Part shown: in pieces, positions 9,136-13,636 of the stretch
How the letters are laid out: every line of letters begins with the position of its first letter
Position numbering within the stretch: the stretch's first letter is position 1
Assembly (NCBI GenBank): GCA_025201705.1
Contig: MU617415.1
Span: 1 to 13,636 of the forward strand
DNA: 13,636 nucleotides
Source of the DNA: Dissophora ornata
Taxonomy: Eukaryota; Mortierellomycota; Mortierellomycetes; Mortierellales; Mortierellaceae
Reading direction: 5' to 3'
Made by a program: the position numbers and the translations under genes
Notes under the pieces: model-generated
What the model saw: only the letters and a program-made list of their open reading frames with translations
What the model was told of the DNA's origin: nothing
Database searches by the model: none

Positions 9136-9182
9136 ATTTCCAGGAAAACTGTGGAAATACTATATAGGTATAAGATCACGTG
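9136..9182 (+). promoter_or_regulatory. Possible Fanzor promoter: small hairpin, TATATA and CACGTG
   Basis: Upstream of the Fanzor ATG are an ATTTCCA/TGGAAAT inverted repeat (9136-9142 and 9152-9158), TATATA at 9161-9166 and an E-box-like CACGTG at 9177-9182, 130-180 nt before the start codon. The rest of 8993-9314 shows no gene. This is motif-level evidence only. Confidence 0.3.
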
Positions 9183-9314
9183 CAAGAAATTACACATTTC
9201 CAAAAAAAATTTCGACCCCGGTGGAATACACACTGTTACAATCAGCTTGATTATGGGTTAGTAGATAGATACCGGGTGCTGATATTTTAACTGCAATTGA
9301 TAGATCCCGAAGCG

Positions 9315-12300
9315 ATGGTGAAGTGTTATTTGGCCGACTGTCGTGTAGTCCTCAAGAACACGGGGAATTATACGTTTGAAAACGCTATACGGGTGTTCAT
9401 TCGCCAGATACAGACGCTTGCGAAGCCAATGCCTTGCACATCCTCTCCAGGGCAAACGCCGGCGCTCACTTTTGACGCTGTCAAGGCCAGATTCGATCAA
9501 GTGTGCGAGCTACAAGCCAGGAACAGGACCGAACAAAGGGAACTCCAACTCACCCGGAACAGGTAGGATGCTACTGCTACTGCATTACAGCATAGGGAGT
9601 CAAGATACCCTATTTTCACTTGGTTGAGTATGTTGGACTTACAGATGTTATTATCCTCTTTGTCCAGTGGCTCTTATGAGGACAAAGTCCGGAGGCACAA
9701 GCCGTCTCAGGAGTTTAATAGGTATCGCACTATCGACCAGTCACCTCCAAAGGAGAAGAAAGCCCCCGAGGACATGGTGACAGACGCCAGTGCTCCAAGA
9801 CTCCAAGCAAATTCCTCCCGTCAACGACCGCGGTTCTCCATCAAAGAGCGCACCCGTCAGAAAACTCACGAGCCGCCGGAGGCCATGAAGCAGTACGTCT
9901 GGAAACCTTGGACGAAGCCAACCGAGAATCCAATCGACACCAGCAGCAACACCGCCAACAAAAACAAGGTCAGAGCAACGAAAAAACCACGGAAGGAGAT
10001 CAAGAAGCTGGCAGACATGAGAAAAGTCGATCTTGTCCGTGCCCTAGGCTGGGAGCACCCTATTGTCAGCTTAGATGTTGGCACTCTAAGAGCGAATGTC
10101 CGGGAGGTTTTAAAGAACGAGCCGGCTCTGCTGCAGGAAGTACTTAAGACTATAAGGGAGGCTGTTCATCTCGCGGCAAGCATTAAGCGATCAGGCCAGC
10201 GAATCATTGGGTTGTACGTTGAGCAACTCAGTCGGCAAGGTATTTTGCAAGATCTTGATGGAACCCTCTTAGGATTTCTCTGTAAAAGCATCGCACCCAA
10301 GGACATGAACTCCACTCCGGATGACAACGATAACGATGATCAAATTGAGGACGACAGCGACCTAGATGGCAAGGGCGACAGGCACCTGCAGTTCCTGGAA
10401 TCTTTTCTGCGATACCTCTACTCTGGCAACTATCCGCGCCTTAAAGGAATCGGACAGGATGTGAACACTTTCATAAAGCGTTTGGAGGAGTTGGGACTGC
10501 TGGAGAAAGGTGAACCTGGCGCGATAAGGGCAACCATGGACTTCACACCAGGAGCGCTGACACAGAGCTCTGCTTCTCAGCTCGCTATCGAGATCAGGAA
10601 GATGTACAGAAACGGGAGTTATGACCTATATGAAAAGGTACGGGACAACGTTATTACACTCCAGCTCGCTATATCATTTACCCCAGCTCGCTATATCATT
10701 TACCCTAGCTCGCTGTATCATATACCCCAGCTTGCTGCATCATATACTAATACTGACAATCGTTTCATCGCAGCTCAAGCTTCAAAAGAAGAAAGGGTTC
10801 CTGCCTGAAGGTTGCAACATCGAGATTCGCAAGGACCGTTCAGCAATCGAGAACTTTATCCACTTGAACAAGATCAGCAGCAACAGCCGCCGACTGGCTC
10901 CTTTGTCGCCTATAGAACACCAATTCTTGACATTCAGTGAGAGAGATCTGGTAGCATTGTTCTGGAAGAGGGACATTTTGAAAGTCCGACTTCAAGAACT
11001 CGCCTCGCCTTCCTACAGCAGCATCGAAGCCAGCAAGCTAACGCTCCAAGACGTGGATGATTGGGTAGCGGGTATCGAGCCTGGATTCCTCATCAAGTGC
11101 CTTCTTTCAGATGTTGCCAAAGAGTATCCGAGTTCTCGCAAACGAGGTAAAGCAGGAGTCAAGGCTGCGGTTCAGTTGATGTCTTTGGAGGAGATCAAGA
11201 ATCATATCGAACCCCTTCAGCAGGCCTATTTCAATCCTGCCACATACAACAAAAAAGGATATGTTTTGCGAGGCTCCATTCGGACGGACGGTTTTCGAGT
11301 ACAGTTGCTGGCATTTAAACTTAGAGAACTGCAGTCAGTTCGATATAGACGGTTACCCGACAGCGTCCTGCCTCCTCGACTCACCACCGCCACTGCAGGG
11401 ACCGACTATTATTTAACGGAGGTCCGCAACATCATCAAGACCAAGCAGGATGTCACAGACCTTTGGGGCTGTGAGCCGGAGCAGATCAACATCATAGGCT
11501 TGGACCTTGGCCAGGCTTGTGTTGTTGGTGCGAGTGCGCTGCTTTCAGAGTCTCCTCTCCCTCCGGGTCGCCGCAAGGCAAAGAAAAAGCCTCAGCTTTC
11601 CAACAAGGATGTCGACGTTGATATGAAGGACTGTTTTGAAGTGGACACCGATGTCGAGATGGAGGACAATAGTCTTGTTGATCATACTGATGTCGAGATG
11701 GAGGACGTCAAGAAGGAAGTGCCAAGCATCGAATCAGTCCCGCCCACTCTCACCACTCCGTCTCTTTCGTCCGGTTCGCTCCCTGCCCCCAATCCTGTCA
11801 AATATTACAATTTGGCTGTCAAGCAAAAGGCTGTATATCAACCAAGTTTCAAGCATCGCCGCTGGATGGAGGAGCAAAAGGCACTTGTTCCCATGGATGC
11901 CACAAGATCGATAGCTGACATTGAGAGCAGTATGCCGCCGCTCCGTGGCGAAGGCGCCAGCTTGTTTCGCTATTATCAGGAACGGGAAACAATGCAACTG
12001 CAACTTGACACATTCTACAACGGCAACAATAACCGGTTCAAGAAGCACAAGTGGGACGCGCAAAGAGCCAAGAACAGCGAGTTCATTGCTATCACAAATA
12101 GGATCCTGAAGTTAGTAGGAGGGTCGATTGGCTGTCGCAGGAAGGAGGAGCAGAAGGTGGTTTTGGCCATTGGTCTTGGCCAGTTCTCAAGCAGCTCAAG
12201 ACTTTCCTCATTGCATGAGGCTTTTATGGCATTCTTTGTGCAGAAGGTGAGTATCTTTTGTCAATCATGTGTCGCTGCCCTCTGTTTGACTTTTTTTAAG

Positions 12301-12710
12301 ATTTATAATATGTCTAACGCAGCGCTTTTGGCTAGGTGCGGTCCTTGGGCTACATCGTGGTTGGTGTGAATGAATACTACACCTCCAAAAAGTGCCCTGT
12401 GTGTGAGAAGTTTGTGGCTCAAGTGGAAATCCGGTGCCTGTACTGCCCACACTGCAAAGTCTTTATGCATAGGGATGTGATGGCAGGGCACAATATTGCC
12501 AACGTGGTTCGAGGCCACTTGATCAATCAACAACGGCCCCTCTATCTGCAGCCCGTGGACAAGGACGGTTCTTACCCTTGGATGTCAGAGAGGGCGAGTG
12601 GCAGCACAGGCAGCAATAGCGGGCCATCCGTCAATACCGCGTCGAGCCAAGAGTGTGTTGCTGGTGGGCGTAAGAGAGCAGCCTCGCCAGAGGCAGATAG
12701 GTTGTTATAG
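9315..12710 (+). CDS. Fanzor (eukaryotic TnpB-like RNA-guided endonuclease)
   Basis: Fanzors are eukaryotic relatives of IS200/605 TnpB that cut DNA guided by an omega-RNA. I read four exons: 9315-9562, 9668-10637, 10774-12246 and 12336-12710, joined across GT-AG introns in matching phase (2, 0, 0), giving about 1021 aa with no stop or frameshift. Residues about 1-400 are basic and weakly conserved. Exon 3 carries YVLRGSIRTDGFRVQLLAFK, then RuvC-I in IIGLDLGQAC (Asp about 650), then LAVKQKAVYQPSFKHRRW. RuvC-II is VVLAIGLGQFSS, with Gln (about 876) where TnpB has Glu; the nearby Glu of VNEYYTS (about 910) probably serves instead, as reported for Fanzors. A zinc ribbon has CPVC (917, 920) and CLYCPHC (934, 937). 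RuvC-III is HRDVMAGHNIANVV (Asp about 944). The C-terminus holds a possible nuclear signal, GRKRAASP. An acidic insert (DVEMED twice) lies between RuvC-I and II. Exon 1 is the least certain part. Confidence 0.93.
10661..10748 (+). repeat. Four-copy 22-bp tandem repeat inside Fanzor intron 2
   Basis: Four near-identical 22-bp units start at 10661, 10683, 10705 and 10727, with a core of AGCTCGCTATATCATTTACC and increasing divergence in the last two. Intron 2 spans 10638-10773 (donor AAG|GTACGG, acceptor TTTCATCGCAG), so the repeat fills most of it. Most unit boundaries end in a pyrimidine-rich CCCAG or CCTAG, resembling a 3' splice site. Confidence 0.9.
11650..11706 (+). repeat. Duplicated 18-bp coding repeat (DVEMED) in the Fanzor acidic insert
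   Basis: GATGTCGAGATGGAGGAC is exact at 11650-11667 and 11689-11706, 39 nt (13 codons) apart. It encodes an acidic DVEMED motif in a low-complexity loop between the RuvC-I and RuvC-II segments. Confidence 0.85.
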
Positions 12711-12871
12711 TTTGACAAGTATTTTTTTTGTGTGTTCGCCAACACACTTTACGTGCTGATCGTGGCTTGCTTGGAAATAATGATGGTGACGTCATTAGGG
12801 CCAGGTTTACATGGGTGGCGATTCACTTTGTGCGCCATCCAACACAAATCCTACAACACCACATCAGCAGC
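12711..12871 (+). other. Fanzor 3' flank / Cactin 5' region, candidate omega-RNA end
   Basis: This 161-bp spacer separates the Fanzor stop from the Cactin ATG and has no gene. It holds a T8 run (12722-12729), a perfect 7-bp hairpin GTGTGTT-CGCC-AACACAC (12730-12747), and a CRE/ATF-type palindrome TGACGTCA (12787-12794). In described Fanzor and TnpB systems the omega-RNA covers the 3' end of the nuclease gene and its flank, ending at the element boundary with the guide beyond. That would place it here, but no boundary can be seen from one copy. Confidence 0.35.
12787..12794. promoter_or_regulatory. CRE/ATF-like palindrome upstream of Cactin
   Basis: TGACGTCA, an 8-bp palindrome bound by bZIP factors of the ATF/CREB type in fungi and animals, lies 78 nt before the Cactin start codon. 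Position fits a core promoter element. Function is inferred from the motif. Confidence 0.4.
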
Positions 12872-13636
12872 ATGCCAGGTACCAGCAGGAGCCCTAGTAG
12901 GGATAGGAACGATCGTCACAGTGACAGCAGGGCGCGGCCCCGCTCTCCTTCACGCCGCCACTCTTCGCGGGATCGATACAGGGACGACGAAGGTGGGAAC
13001 TCCCGTCGTAATAGGGACAACGACAGAGACAGAGAGAGAGAGAGAGACAGCAGGAAATCCCCACCCCGCCGCGATGACTCTCGTGGACGGCGCACGGGTG
13101 ATAGGCGCGGACCTTCGAAGGACAGAGACGACAAGAATAGGGATTCGAAGCGCCATAGCGATCGCTCTCGAGATCGAGGCAGGGACAGAGATCATGGCTC
13201 ACAGCGTCACCGCGACTCGGATAACGAGGACGACCGGGACCGAGGTCGATCGGGCCATTCCTCATCCAGCAAGAAGAAATCCAAGAAAGATCACGAGGAG
13301 TCCAGCAAGAAGCCACGTGAGACCTCAGCGGAGCGAGCTGCCAGGAAAGAGCAAAAGAGGAAGGAGAAGGAGGAACAGAAGAAGGCGCTCGATATCGCCA
13401 TGACCAACTATTCCAACGCGGACAACCCCTTCAATGATGCAAATCTGGCACAAAAATTCACTTGGGCCAAGAAGCGCGAGGTGGAGAAGAAGAAGGGAAT
13501 CAGTGCAACGGAATCGGCAAAGAGAGATATTACTAGAAGAGAAGAGGCACGGATCGAGTTGGATAAGCTGACCAAGAAGAGAGCTGAGCGTGAGCGGGAA
13601 AGAGAAGAGAGAGAAGAAGAGCTGGTCCGGATTCAG
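12872..13636 (+). CDS. CACTIN: Cactin, N-terminal part (runs off the window)
   Basis: ATG at 12872 opens a frame with no stop for 255 codons to the last base. Residues 1-150 are an Arg/Ser/Asp-rich, RS-like tail (SRSPSRDRNDRHSD, then RDRDREREREDS) typical of spliceosome proteins. From about residue 165 comes a charged helical region, then TNYSNADNPFNDANLAQKFTW, which matches the conserved Cactin signature around N-A-D-N-P-F-x-D-x-x-L. KKREVEKKKGI and a long E/K/R-rich coiled coil follow. Cactins are nuclear, spliceosome-associated proteins needed for accurate splicing. The C-terminal Cactin domain lies beyond the window. A 12732-13403 open frame in another register is a shadow of this gene. 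The start is supported by the absence of a better upstream ATG in frame and by the promoter-like spacer before it. Confidence 0.88.
   Translation, partial: MPGTSRSPSRDRNDRHSDSRARPRSPSRRHSSRDRYRDDEGGNSRRNRDNDRDRERERDSRKSPPRRDDSRGRRTGDRRGPSKDRDDKNRDSKRHSDRSRDRGRDRDHGSQRHRDSDNEDDRDRGRSGHSSSSKKKSKKDHEESSKKPRETSAERAARKEQKRKEKEEQKKALDIAMTNYSNADNPFNDANLAQKFTWAKKREVEKKKGISATESAKRDITRREEARIELDKLTKKRAEREREREEREEELVRIQ
13030..13047. repeat. AG microsatellite in the Cactin RS region
   Basis: A CAGAGAGAGAGAGAGAGA tract within coding sequence, encoding alternating Arg and Glu (REREREREs). Length changes that are not multiples of three here would break the Cactin frame. Confidence 0.75.

Noticed and set aside
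9638..9667. Alternative acceptor CTTACAG at 9644 for Fanzor intron 1
   Set aside because: The phase does not match exon 1. The acceptor TTTGTCCAG at 9667 completes the split codon correctly.
12732..13403. 223-codon Ala/Thr/Arg-rich open frame over the Cactin region
   Set aside because: It is an out-of-register shadow of the RS-rich Cactin frame starting at 12872, which carries the recognisable Cactin signature.
1..13636. Terminal inverted repeats, LTRs or a CRISPR array around the mobile genes
   Set aside because: By eye I found no long inverted or direct repeats flanking the cluster and no regularly spaced repeat-spacer array. Divergent ends could be missed without a computed self-alignment.

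Overview
The window looks like nuclear DNA of an early-diverging fungus. A Mortierellomycete is my best guess, from the style of the Fanzor and Crypton proteins and the general gene structure; no species can be named. The genes are eukaryotic: they are split by short GT-AG introns of about 50-260 nt, have AATAAA signals, and lie among poly(T/A) tracts and TC microsatellites. The two ends hold ordinary host genes and the middle is a cluster of mobile-element genes.

Layout. 1-354 (+): C-terminal part of a beta-hydroxyacid (3-hydroxyisobutyrate-type) dehydrogenase. 355-1203: non-coding, with microsatellites and homopolymers. 1204-2543 (-): an unrecognised spliced gene with one apparent +1 frameshift and a 21-nt exon. 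2764-4078 (+): decayed C-terminal half of a RecQ-like helicase. 4256-6269 (-): a DUF6589-family protein, convergent with the helicase, broken by one in-frame TGA and one frameshift. 6106-8992 (+): a Crypton-type tyrosine recombinase with H-x-x-R and Tyr boxes, a Gln-rich linker and a GCR1_C-like C-terminal domain, two introns and one apparent frameshift. 9315-12710 (+): an apparently intact four-exon Fanzor (eukaryotic TnpB homologue, RNA-guided nuclease) of about 1021 aa. 12872-13636 (+): the N-terminal 255 codons of Cactin (RS-rich, spliceosome-associated), running off the window.

The most interesting part is the head-to-tail pair of Crypton recombinase and Fanzor nuclease, only about 320 bp apart on the same strand. 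The recombinase would move the element. The Fanzor, guided by an omega-RNA probably made from its own 3' end, could cut sites and favour the element's persistence. Whether the RecQ fragment and the DUF6589 gene are older cargo or a separate element hit by the Crypton cannot be settled here. The Fanzor frame is clean while all of its mobile-element neighbours are broken. Four of the apparent frameshifts are +1 changes at short runs of one base, so assembly error must be excluded before calling these genes dead.
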